From assembly GCF_000002985.6 (NCBI RefSeq), contig NC_003283.11:2480001-2544000 (forward strand): DNA of 64,000 nucleotides, written 5' to 3'. The notes under the pieces were generated by a model. That model did no database searches and was not told the origin of the DNA. It worked only from the letters and a program-made list of their open reading frames with translations. The DNA is from Caenorhabditis elegans. Lineage: Eukaryota; Nematoda; Chromadorea; Rhabditida; Rhabditidae. Below, in pieces: positions 34,386 to 44,801 of the stretch. The position numbers and the translations under genes were made by a program. The first letter of the stretch is position 1; every line of letters starts with the position of its first letter.

Positions 34386-35593
34386 TCAACTCCGCAAACC
34401 TGCAATGATCTTCCGATATTCCGTCACAATCATCATGAATGAAATGCTATCAAATGGAGGGTAAAGTCCAATTAGAGAATACAACCATCCCGTCTGCCAA
34501 CTGAACTTCAAATGAAAATCTGATCCAATTACGGGACAGAGTAAGACTGGGACAGCTGGTACTATCAAAAATACCGTCGGGCCGATGCTTTGAAAAACTA
34601 ACGCCTTGAAAAATTGACGTTGAAGCTTTCGGTTTTTGGATGAGAACTTCAAGAGCTGCTGTTTCATGTTGAAGTGCATTTTCAAGCCATAGTAAAAAAT
34701 GACAGCGTAATGAACTGATACAATTGAAACTGCACCGACAAAATAATAAACGCTGCTCCATCTCACTGTATTATCCGGATTGTACGGTAGAGCTAAGAAC
34801 CGTGGAACTTCTGTTATCACTAGTCCGTAGTTGATTAGTATTTCCTCTCTATAAAATATATTAATGTTGTTCGATGCAAATGAAAAATGACTACAATAAA
34901 ATTCTCAATCGCTTTGGTCATGTTCGATAGAGCACATGACTAGGGCTGTGCAATCGGACGAATTCGGACGAATTCGGACGTCCGGCGTCCGGTTTTTCGG
35001 ACGTCCGAAAAAACCGGACGTCCGGTTGCACAGCCCTACACATGACCAAAGCGATTGAGAATCTACATACCACCGTGCCCTGCTTCCTTGAAATACACTT
35101 ACCTGACATAGGAATCTGCCGCATTGTCTGGTAAACAGAATATATAAAATGACCCCGAATACAGTGCTCCTGGAAGGATAGGATACATCATCAGCATTAC
35201 CCCACCGACTCCGTCAAATGACTTTTTCAGGTTTGTAGCCATCAGGCAAGAATGTCGATATACAAACTGATTGGTGATAAATGCAAGTATAGTTGCATAC
35301 AGGCCAGCCCATACCATTATAAGAATCTCTGGTATTTCTCTAGATTTCATCCAAAAATTAAAACTAAAGTACATGAGGTAGTTATTGAAGTTATGAGCGA
35401 ACGGCCTGGCCAATACTTCAATTATCGAAAAAATGATTCCCAGCGATGCAAAGATTATGACCATTTTTTTATACGTTCCGACGACATTTTCGACAAAGAA
35501 CACGGTCAAATAAATGATGAAGAAGTTTGCTAGAAAACTTGCACAAAAGCCGATTTTGGAGAAAATGTTAGCCAAAACCAATGACGCTACCAT
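34386..35593 (-). CDS. STR-superfamily chemoreceptor, minus strand
   Basis: Two exons, 35593-35103 and 34848-34386, joined R/R in frame to 317 residues. It starts MVASLVLANIFSKIGFCASF. Helix 2 begins GTYKKMVIIFASLG. The sixth helix reads QFFKALVFQSIGPTVFLIVP, and the last SLIGLYPPFDSISFMMIVTEYR, as in str/srj receptors. A role as a chemosensory GPCR is inferred. The simple stop gives ...IIAGLRS. An alternative is a 42-base intron starting GTTTGCGGAG at that point, leading to EFFVQKDT and stop. The degraded copy at 44.6 kb shares the simple stop. The 254-base intron is largely a foldback. Confidence 0.78.
34893..35064. repeat. Foldback filling the intron of the minus-strand STR gene
   Basis: Outer arms ATTCTCAATCGCTTTGGTCA and TGACCAAAGCGATTGAGAAT, inner arms AGGGCTGTGCAA and TTGCACAGCCCT, and a centre rich in GGACGTCCGG. 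The inner element looks inserted within a duplicated-inverted host segment. Confidence 0.85.
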
Positions 35594-36552
35594 TTTTGAT
35601 ATATGTGTTCACGTTAAACAGTAATATAGTTTTTTGGGGTATGTATTATATACGTGTTGCTACATACGAAAAACAGGAAATTACAACAGAGATGCGTATT
35701 TTCCTCGAGAAAACAGTGTCTGTTCTTATTCGTTTATATTACTTTTCCTGTTATGCATTTGGTAAGTATCGTACTCGTGATTAATATTATTACTCACATA
35801 TAAAAAACGTAAATACAAATACGTCTGTCTATTTTGTAATTTATAGTCTGAATTTTTAGAAAAAAAATGAGCATCTCTCTTTCCAAGACATACTGGGTGT
35901 GGCAATCGACTGTTCTGCAATTGTCAAATATGATCGAGGTACTGTCGCATTACTGTAGAAATACTGTAGGGTAACTGTAATTGAAAAAAAAAAGATGTTG
36001 TGTCTTTTTACAGAATATGAAGGGATAAGAGAGAAGATTGGGTACTGGTTATATGAGGATGTTGTAAGGGTACTGTAGTACGCATTGTGGCGACCCCTGT
36101 TTGAAGAAACTTCTAGATAACTTGAGACAATTATGGAAAGACTGGACTATTGAAAAAAAAACATTGAGAACTTTGGCTGGAAAGTTCTGAAATGTTCTAA
36201 AAATCTAGATTTTTTAAAAATTTGAAAAAATCTATGAAAGATCTGAATATTTTTAAAAAGAGAGAAATTACTGCAAACTTCTAGAATTTTTGAAATAAAA
36301 AAGTTTTTAGGAATCTTAAGACGTTTTAGCAAAGTTCCAAAATTTCTGAAAAATATTTTTTTTTGGTCGACTTCCAAAATTATGAGTGGCAAAAAATAAT
36401 TAATTGTCATTTTTTGACAATAAATAAAAAATTTTCAAACATTTTTTTGAATTGTTTTATTATGATATTCGGTCATTTTGGCACCATATTAGTCGTTTTT
36501 AACACTTTCCCCACTGGCGCTACTCCACCTTTAATATAATTTTTGGATTCAG
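35594..36552. other. Intergenic DNA with the left edge of the second duplicate
   Basis: From 35,594 to about 36,355 the sequence is unique and AT-rich, with CTACTGTAG-like short motifs near 35,940-36,080. It should contain the promoter of the minus-strand receptor. From 36,356 onward it matches 28,068-28,255, the right half of a foldback. Confidence 0.65.
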
Positions 36553-37308
36553 GGCCTAACTTTTCAAGTTATCTTACCACTTGTCTGCTATGTTCCTGTT
36601 ACATTTATGTATTGTTGGAATAAGTATTCCGGTAAGGAAATTCATCAATGACCAAATGTAATTGTTTAAAAAAAATTCAAAATTAAATAATTTTTTTAAA
36701 AATATTTCCCAAATCAAAGACACGACCGAATTTAATTTGAATTCCCGCGCAAATGAGTGACGTCATTTTCGATATTTTCGCGGCCAAATTCTTTGGGTTT
36801 TCATTATTTTTTCTTCTATATGCGATTTAAAACACCGTTTGCCAATTTTTCAGGCACTTTAAAATTTCAAAATTGGCCTAAAAACGACAATTAAAAAAAT
36901 AACGACAGAACTGAAAATGCAAAAATATCGAAAATGACGTCACTCAAATTTAATTCGGCTGTTTTTTTGATTTTTGAAAAATGAAAAAATCATAAAAAAT
37001 TTAGAAAATTTTTCAAAATTTTTTTACAGTCATATTCGGCCATTAGGGTCTATTTTCTGTCATTTAAAACAAACAAATTGAGCCTACTCCACCTTTAAAT
37101 AAATTTTCCAGGCGACCAAATCCTTATATCACAATACACTCTGGCATTTATGGGTACACTTCCGTGTATTTTCGATCCGCTACTTCAAATGTATTTTATA
37201 CTGCCTTACCGAAAGACGGTTCAGAAATTTATTGCACGTTCTCCATTTAAACCAAATAACGCCCACGCTGTCAGCTCGATTCCTCGACGTTCTTTTTTGA
37301 CCCCCTGA
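36553..37308 (+). pseudogene. srd fragment, last two exons only (copy B)
   Basis: Exons 36553-36631 and 37112-37308 correspond to the final two exons of the srd locus at 25.6-29.4 kb (GLTFQVILPLVCYVPVTFMY, TLPCIFDPLLQMYFILPYRK), with the intron kept. Earlier exons are absent because the duplicated block begins just upstream. Frame and splice signals are still open, as expected of a young fragment. Confidence 0.88.
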
Positions 37309-37529
37309 AATTATTTAACTGCGAAAAAAGAAACACTTTGCCTACCTGTTTTGCCGTACATATTTCTCAGAAAAACAATCGAAAAAAAATGTTCTAGATA
37401 CATCAAAAAAGTTAACGGTATTTATATGTACCGGAAATTGGTTAGCACCTCTGGCAAAATTTGGCAGATCACATCTGCCAAGACACCCACATACCCGAAT
37501 CATTGTGTTCCTTTTATACAAGCCATAAA

Positions 37530-40500
37530 ATGCAGCTCAACGATGCAATATTTTTGAACGCTTCTGTAATTTGTGCGATTTTTATAAATTTTGTCCTGAT
37601 ACTTTTGATACTCAAAAAATCTCCAGCATCTCTTGGAGCCTATAAGTACCTCATGATGTATATCAACATTTTCGAGCTGACCTATGCGATTTTGTATTTT
37701 GCGGAGAAACCGGTGAGTTTTTTTAAAAATAGAATAAAATAGATTAAATTGAAAATTTGCAAAACTGGAATGCGATAAAATTTAAAATTTTTTGGAAATA
37801 GGCAGTTTCGTTTTATTGAAAACTCTGACACCCTGAAATTTTGGCAATTGCCAGATTTTTCGGAGTTGCAGCCGATTCCGGCAATTACAAAAAAACTTCC
37901 AATATTCGCCAATTTCAAATTTTGCCAGTTTCTGACATTTCCGGCAACCGTGTAAATTTGCTGGGTTTCAGACTTTTTGCCAATCGGCAGTTGTCGGATT
38001 TTAAAAATTCTGGAGCTTTTGGCAATTACCAAAAATTGAAAAATTCGGCAATCGGCAATTTTGCCAGATTTTGGAAACTCTAGAAATTTCTGCAATTACC
38101 GAAAATGTGAATTTTTATACATTGTTAGTATGTGCGTTTTTCCAATTTCAAATTTCTGGTATTTTTTGGCAATTAGGAAAATAATAAATTTCCACAATTT
38201 CCGATTTTCAGAAATTCCGGCAATTATTGAAAATTAAATTTTCCGGCAATCGACAATTTTGCCGGATTTTGGAAACTCTATACTTTTTACAATTACCGTA
38301 AATATGAATTTTTATACATTGTTAATTTTGACGAATTTCCAATTTTAAATTCTTTATATTTTGGGTAATTACCAAAAGTACATATAAATTCCCACATTTT
38401 TTGGTTTTCAGAAGTTCCAAGTACTGCAATTTTGGCAATTTTTGACATTTTTGGCAACTAGCAATATCCGCCATTCGGAATGCTTTAAATTTCACGCAGC
38501 CAGTAAATTTTTGGCACTTTTGGAAAATTCGAAATACTCTGATAATTGGCAATTTTTTTCGTAAATACAGAAAATGAATAAATTCGACAATTTTCATTTT
38601 GGCTAATAAAAGAATGATACGTTTTTTTTTAAGATTATGCTCACAAAAGAGTCTGCATTTTTAATAATAATGAACTGGAGAGCATCAATATTTCCGAAAT
38701 ATGTTGCTTGCACTCTAAATCGTAAGTTTTCAAAAATAATTTTTTTAGCCCGCCAATTTTAACTCTTACAGTGCTTTTCATTGGCTTCTTCGGTATGTCA
38801 GTTGCTATTCTGGCCCTTCATTTCATTTATCGATACCTCAGTATCACAAAGTAAGCTCAAATATTCGGAGCATTTAAGTGTACCAATTTTTCAGGAGCAA
38901 TCTACTGAAAACATTCGATTCGTCGAAAATTGTGCCGTGGTTTATGATACCATTGCTGAACGGAATAACGTTTATGTGTACAGCGGGATTTTTAATGCGA
39001 GCCGACGAGCAAACTGATAGATTTATAAAGTAAGAGCTTCTACTTCATAGCGTGGTTCTAAAAGTTTCAAAACAGTTTTGATGCACAAAAACTGTAAAAA
39101 TTACAACAAAAAAACAAATATGAATTTTCAATGCTAATTGAGAATTTTCATCTTTTAAAAAGAAATCTGGAAATTGTGTGAAATTTTTTTTTTTAATTTA
39201 AGCAATTTGTGAATGAATAAAAATTGTCCAAAAGGCTTTCAGAATGTACATACTAAAGTATTAAAAGAAGGACTTTTATGGCTTAGAGGAACTGTAAAAA
39301 AATAACTGTTAAAAATTTGTAGAATTTTTATAAATTTTCATAAAATATTTGTTTTCCAATTTTGCAACACAATTTTTTTTCGAGGTTTTTGGAAACACTG
39401 GTTCTGACATATTTCTGAAAAAAGTTCGTAAAAACGTTAAATTACATTTTCATAGGTCAGTATTCCCCGGAAATTTTGAAAAAAAAACCTATAATTAAAC
39501 AAAACAGTTTTTACATTTGTGCTATTTTTCGGTAAATTTTTCACAAAAATTTTGAGGCCCGAAGAGTTACTTTTTTACTAACTTAGATATTGCTGAATAC
39601 AAAAGTTTTTTTGAAAAAATTGTGTGGTAATAACGTAGCATTCGGAATGAAAAAGCCCAAGCGAGCGAGCCTAAGCCTAATTCTAACCTCATAAAAAGTT
39701 ACAAGAAGGTTTTTCCTTGCGCTTGGAGCGCAAAAGAAAATAAAAAGGGCTATTTAGAGTTAGGAACAAACCCAATTTGAATAAAACATTGGAAATCCCA
39801 ATCCAGCAAGCCTAAGGGCCCGAAAAACATACTAGGATGCCCAACTGGAATAAAATATAGGAAATCCTTATGACACACCGGCGGTATGGCGCGGCTTAAG
39901 CCTAAATAGCCACTTTTATCAAAATACATTTGAGCGAGGCGGTTGTAAACTATTCGTTCATTAACAAAAAAAAAAATTTTAAGAAGCAAAAAAAGAGACT
40001 ATATTTAAATTTAAAAATAAATATCATATGTTATCACACCTTACAATTAGAATATCACGCCTTAATTTAGATCATCGGAATTAAATATCATCAGAGCTAA
40101 CGCTCGCCACTGACGCCAAGCCGTAACCTGAGCCTTAGAATAAGCTTAAGCCTAAGCCTAAGCCTAGTCCAACGCCTAGGCCTAGGCATAAGCCTAAGTC
40201 TAAGCTGAAGCCTAAGCCTAAGCCTATGCCTAACTAAAATTATAACCGTAAAAAATACCTGTTAAAAAATTTATGAATTTATATAAATTTTCTAAAAATT
40301 TTTTTTTCGTTTTACAATATTCAATTTTTCGATGTTCCCTGAAATATCGAATTTTCAGTGAAAACTATCCACCGCTTGTCAAAAACCTCTCAACTATCAA
40401 TGATCTCTACTATGTGGGCCCATTGTTCTGGCCCAAGTACGCCAACTCAACAACCGACCACTTTTTCAGTTGGAAGGCTGCAAGGTTATGCCTGATTGCG

Positions 40501-41771
40501 ATGGGCTTAATTGTGGGTTCAAGATTAGGCTTAAGCTCTAAACAAATCTTTGCTCCAGGGATTTTCCACTTCAATAATGGTGTTCTTCGGTCTGAAAGCA
40601 TATTTGGTAATGAAAAACTTGATGTCACAGTCAACTTCTTGTGACAAGTTCAAAAGCATTCAGCAGCAATTACTACTTGCTCTAATTCTGCAAACTTCGA
40701 TTCCAGTCCTCTTGATGCATATTTCTGCAACCGCGATTTACCTGACAATATTTTTGGGAAATTCTAACGAGATTATAGGAGAAACCATTGGATTGACAAT
40801 TGCATTGTATCCCGCTCTGAATCCAATTCCAACAATTTTGATCGTCAAAAATTATCGGACTGTGTTGATCAGTGAGTTAAAAAATTTTTTTTTTTTTTAA
40901 TTATCCACTTTTGCCAATTTTTGAAAAATCTATAGCACTGTCGCATGTTCAAATCTTTATTGGCAATTTGTCGGTCTGCCGATTTGCCGGAAAATTTCAA
41001 ATCCGGTAATTTGCCGATTTGCCGGGAAATTTCGATTCCGGCAACTTGCCGATTTGCCGGAAAATTTAAATTCCGGCAATTTGCCGATTTGCCGGAAAAT
41101 TTTAATTCCGGCAATTCGCCGATTTGCCGGAAAAATCGTTTGCCGCCCACACATGATTTGAACATTAGTGCTTGGAACATTATTCGGACAGGGATTAGCG
41201 GCAATTGCCGTTCGGCAATTTTTTTTTCGACAAATTCGGCAAATTGCCAATTTTCATTTCCGGCAATTTACCGATTTGCCGGAACTGTTTAGAGTGATTT
41301 TTTATACGACGGAAGCACTTAAAACAGCGCATTTTCCCATTTTTTCCAGGTTTCTTTAGATATTTTCATATAGTTTGCTTACTTTTCAAAATAGATGTAG
41401 GAACATTCATAGGATGCGTTCAATTTTGCCGAGATGAATTGCAATTCTGAAATTTCCAAAAAAGGTGCAAAACCACTATTTGCCGAAAATTTTCGGCAAT
41501 TGCCGTGTTTCCGGCAAATTCAGCAAAATCGTCAATTTGCCGATTTGCCGATTTGCCGGAAATGTTAAATTCCGGCAACTTGCCGATTTGCCGATTTGCC
41601 GGAAATGCTACTCCACCCTTAAAGATTTTTAACCTGTCATCCCAAATTAACGCCGGTTTTTCAGATATACTGGCTTATGTCAAACGTCGAGTATTCCGAC
41701 AAACTGCGGTGACTCCACTTGTGTTGGCGGATGTAACAACAATCGCTATGCAAAATTTGGCCCCGAACTAG
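37530..41771 (+). CDS. STR-superfamily chemoreceptor, tandem copy B
   Basis: Seven exons: 37530-37712, 38634-38721, 38772-38850, 38895-39029, 40359-40512, 40559-40871 and 41665-41771, giving 291 residues. Each exon has exactly the length of its partner in copy A at 29.6 kb, and most residues agree, with differences such as MNWRASIFPKYVACTL against MNWRESIFPKYAACTL. The seven-helix plan and FGMSVAILALHFIYRYLSI are kept, so both genes appear intact. The acceptor of exon 2 is TTTTAAG where copy A has TTTCTAG, so splicing may be weaker. Chemosensory GPCR by family; ligand unknown. Confidence 0.85.
40130..40235. repeat. TTAGGC-like array in intron 4 of copy B
   Basis: GCCTAAGCCTAAGCCTAG-type units. 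Copy A has only a short remnant at 31,615-31,650, so the array expanded in one copy or shrank in the other. Confidence 0.8.
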
Positions 41772-42432
41772 CATTTTCCCATATTTTTGTATTTGAAGGT
41801 GGTGTAGTCTAACTTTTTATTGCGTTATTAGACTCAAAATTGTCTGAAAACACCGAAGTTCATAATGAAACTTCTTGAAAATTTTTCAAAAAAAAGTTAT
41901 GACGGCTCAAAAAATGAGCTAAAATTAGTTACAAATTCAAATTTGACATGTCAGCGGGTGGAAACTAATTTTTTTGAAATCACCGTCTAATTTTAGGGTT
42001 TTCAACTCTACTTAGATATTCTAAAGTTGATGGACAAAGCTTTTTTTTAAATGTTGATTTAAAAAAAAACAAAAAAAAATTCCAGCCGTTGCGACCTTGA
42101 CAAGTCGGCCAAATTTCAAATTTTAACTAATTTTTGGCCATTTTTTTAACCCGTCATAACTATTTTTTGAAAAGTTTTCAAGAAGTTTCATTATGAAATT
42201 CGGTGTTTTCAGACAATTTTGGGTCTAATAAGGTAATTTTAAAAAAATTCGGTTTTGGATATTTTGTAGTAAAGACCCAAAATTTTGAGACTTTTGGTTC
42301 AATGAACTTCCCATCTCCAATGTTCTGACTTTTTCAACAAAACAAATCTGTTCAATTAGTAGCTTCTTTGCCTAACGAGACGTATAAAACTATTCTGACC
42401 AACTTCCTCCTTCAGATTATCTAAGCTCAAAA
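41772..42432. other. Gap with GGTGGTGTAG foldback, upstream of srbc gene
   Basis: A foldback occupies 41,805-42,235. The last 190 bases are the leader of the srbc gene and contain CTCCTTCAG ending at 42,415, a likely spliced-leader acceptor 17 bases before the ATG. Confidence 0.65.
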
Positions 42433-44290
42433 ATGTTGCTCATCGTTCTTCTGACCAGTATTTTAGCGATTTTATTTTCATTCCTGGCGCTCTACCTGAA
42501 CTCTTTCATACTGTTCTCCATCTTCTATTGCAAACGAGCACACGTGAATCGAAGTATGATACTAATTTATTTCAAATTCGGACTTGATGCAATTATAATG
42601 TTTTTTATGTTTTTTGTCGAGATATATAATCTAAGCACAAGTTACCGTGTTAATTTGATCACAAAAAATATAGCGTTTCTTCTGGTTTGGCCATCTTCCT
42701 CAACTGCAAGCATTAGATCAACTCTGGCACTATTGATATCTATTTCAAGAGTTATTGCCGCGTGCTTCCCAATTTTCTTCCGCAGGTATCAAGAAAAAAT
42801 CATCAAATTTGAAATAATACTCATACTCATACCTGATGGTTTATTGGATCAACTTGTAATGATTGGATTTTGCAAAAACTCTATAAATACCCCGTTAGAA
42901 TGCGACCGCTTCTTTTGTGCCATAAACAGCTGTTACTATTTTTATTGGGTCTTGCATGAGCAAACTGTTGGCTGTTTAAATGTTGTATTTTCCCTGATTC
43001 TTTGCATTCGAATTCTCAGTTCCCACTATTCTTCAAAAACGCAAACAAATAAGAAACTGTCTATAGTAAGTTTTGAGTTTTTACACCAGAGGGTGGGCGG
43101 CAAACGATTTTTCCGGCAAATCGGCATATCGGCAAATTGCCGGAATTGAAAATTTCCGACAAGTTGACAAATCGGCAATTCGCCGATATGCCGAATTTGC
43201 AGATTTGCCGAATTTACAGGAAATAACGGCAATTGCCGAATTTGCAGGAAATAACGGCAATTGCCGAAAATTGAAATTTCCGGCAAATCGGTAAATCGGC
43301 AAATTGCCGGAATTAAAATTTTCCGGCAATTCGACAAACCGAAAATTTGCCTATTTGCCGAATTCGTCCGGAAAACGGCAATCGTCGAAAATTTTCGGCA
43401 AGTTGTGGTTTTTCCGGCATAGTGCCGGAATTGAAATTTTCGGCAAATTGGCAAACCGTTTTTCGAGTTTTCCCAAAAAGCGGCAAATTGTGTTTTTTTC
43501 CGACAAATCGCCGAAATGAAAAATTTCGGCACACCGGCAAGTCGGCAAATTGGCAAACTGCCGATTTGCCCAATTTGCCGGAAAGTTTCGGCAAAACTGT
43601 ACGCATCCAGTAAATGTTTCTTTAGTGGCAGATTTATGCGAACTCCCAGCGAACCCAGCGAACTGCAAATTGGCAATTTGCCGAACATTAAAATTTCCGG
43701 CAAATCGGCAAACCGGCAAATTGTCGAAATGGAAAATTTTCGGCAAATCGTGAAACCGGCAAACTGCCGGAATTGAAATTTTTCTGGCACAAACAGACAA
43801 TTTGCCGAATTTTAATTTTTTTTTTCTAATTTTCCGGCAAATCGGCTAACCGGCGATTTTCCAATTTTTCTAGAAAAGCGGCAACTGCCGAAAATGTTAA
43901 GCAAATTGTGTTTTTTTCGGCAACTTGGCAATTTGCCGAAATTGAACACTTCCGGCAAATTGACAAACCAGCAATTTTCCGACTTGCCGAATCTGCCGAC
44001 TAAAAAATTGCTGGTCTACACTTCGATAGAGTACACATTTCCTAATTTCAAGACTTCAGGCTACCCGCATTGCACTTCTTAATGCGTTCATAGTTTTCTT
44101 CTTCAATATCATTCCGTCATACGCGTTTGCCAATTTCACAAGTGCCAATATTGAGGTGGCTGGACCAATGGCAACAGTTACCAAGACACTTGGATTTGTA
44201 ATTGAGGGATTAATAACTCGTCGTGTATTGTTTCGGAAGCCTCGCGTCTCACCCGGTGTTGCTTCACCAAATGTAGTAGTTACTTGTTGA
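42433..44290 (+). CDS. srbc-type chemoreceptor, intact
   Basis: Two exons, 42433-43065 and 44060-44290, phase 0, 287 residues. It opens MLLIVLLTSILAILFSFLAL (helix 1), then NRSMILIYFKFGLDAIIMFF, RSTLALLISISRVIAACFPI, CDRFFCAINSCYYFYWVL, and a second exon with LNAFIVFFFNIIPSYAF and VTKTLGFVIEGLITRRVLFR. This order and the C-terminal EGLITRRV pattern fit serpentine receptor class bc. The function is presumably chemosensory; the ligand is unknown. The single intron is filled by about 900 bases of GGCAAATTGCCGG-type repeat. The left duplicate retains only a broken piece at 34.0 kb. Confidence 0.85.
43095..43990. repeat. Large GGCAAATTGCCGG block in the srbc intron
   Basis: About 900 bases of CGGCAAATCGGCAAATTGCC-like text in both orientations. 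It generates spurious open frames up to 254 codons on the minus strand (43,790-43,026). Confidence 0.88.
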
Positions 44291-44396
44291 AATGAAAAAA
44301 ATTTAATTTTTTTTTACGTGGAGTATTTTAGTTGCAATACATATTGTCAAGCCTGTTTAATAGCTGCCTACTGGGGATGCAGTACTAATAGAGAAT

Positions 44397-44618
44397 ATAC
44401 GGTATTGCCTGTCCAGAGAGTGTAGTCAGCTAAAGAGACATAGACAGCCGGGGACCCAAGAGGCGGGGCGCGGGATGAGACGATTTGTGTAGATTTACGA
44501 AATGATGACAACGGGGAAAACTCTGTAAATCGACACAAATCATCTCTTCCCGCGCCCCGCCCCTTGGGTCCCGGATGTCTGTGTCTCTTCAACTTTCTAT
44601 ACTCTCTGGACAGTCATA
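44397..44618. repeat. Near-perfect palindrome, about 220 bp
   Basis: The arms run from CTGTCCAGAGAGTGTAG to its complement, through GGGACCCAAGAGGCGGGGCG and CGCCCCGCCCCTTGGGTCCC. A short centre holds AACTCTGTAAATCGACAC. It separates the srbc gene from the reversed str remnant. Confidence 0.88.
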
Positions 44619-44639
44619 ATAAGACTGGAAAAATCTCAA

Positions 44640-44801
44640 CTCGGCAAACCTTTGATGATTTTCCAAAAAAAAAATTAAATAGAGGGTAAAGCCCAATTAC
44701 AGAATATAACCACTGAACTTCAAATGAAAATATGATCCAATTACGGGGTCGAGTAAAACTGGAACAGCCGGTAGTATTAAACCTACCGTCGGTCCAATGC
44801 A
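44640..44801 (-). pseudogene. STR receptor remnant, minus strand (copy B)
   Basis: It matches the C-terminal exon of the minus-strand receptor at 34,386-34,600 (plus-strand landmarks TGAACTTCAAATGAAAATATG and GTCGGTCCAATGC). A short deletion (GTCTGCC region) and an altered final segment spoil it, and at 44,801 it stops against a GGCAAATTGCCGG block. Confidence 0.82.

Noticed and set aside
34217-34405. Small open frames on both strands around 34.2-34.4 kb
   Set aside because: They cover the decayed end of the srbc fragment and the antisense of the STR gene end.
43026-43790. 254-codon minus-strand frame
   Set aside because: It consists of the GGCAAATTGCCGG repeat read in a frame without stops, continuing into the antisense of an srbc exon.
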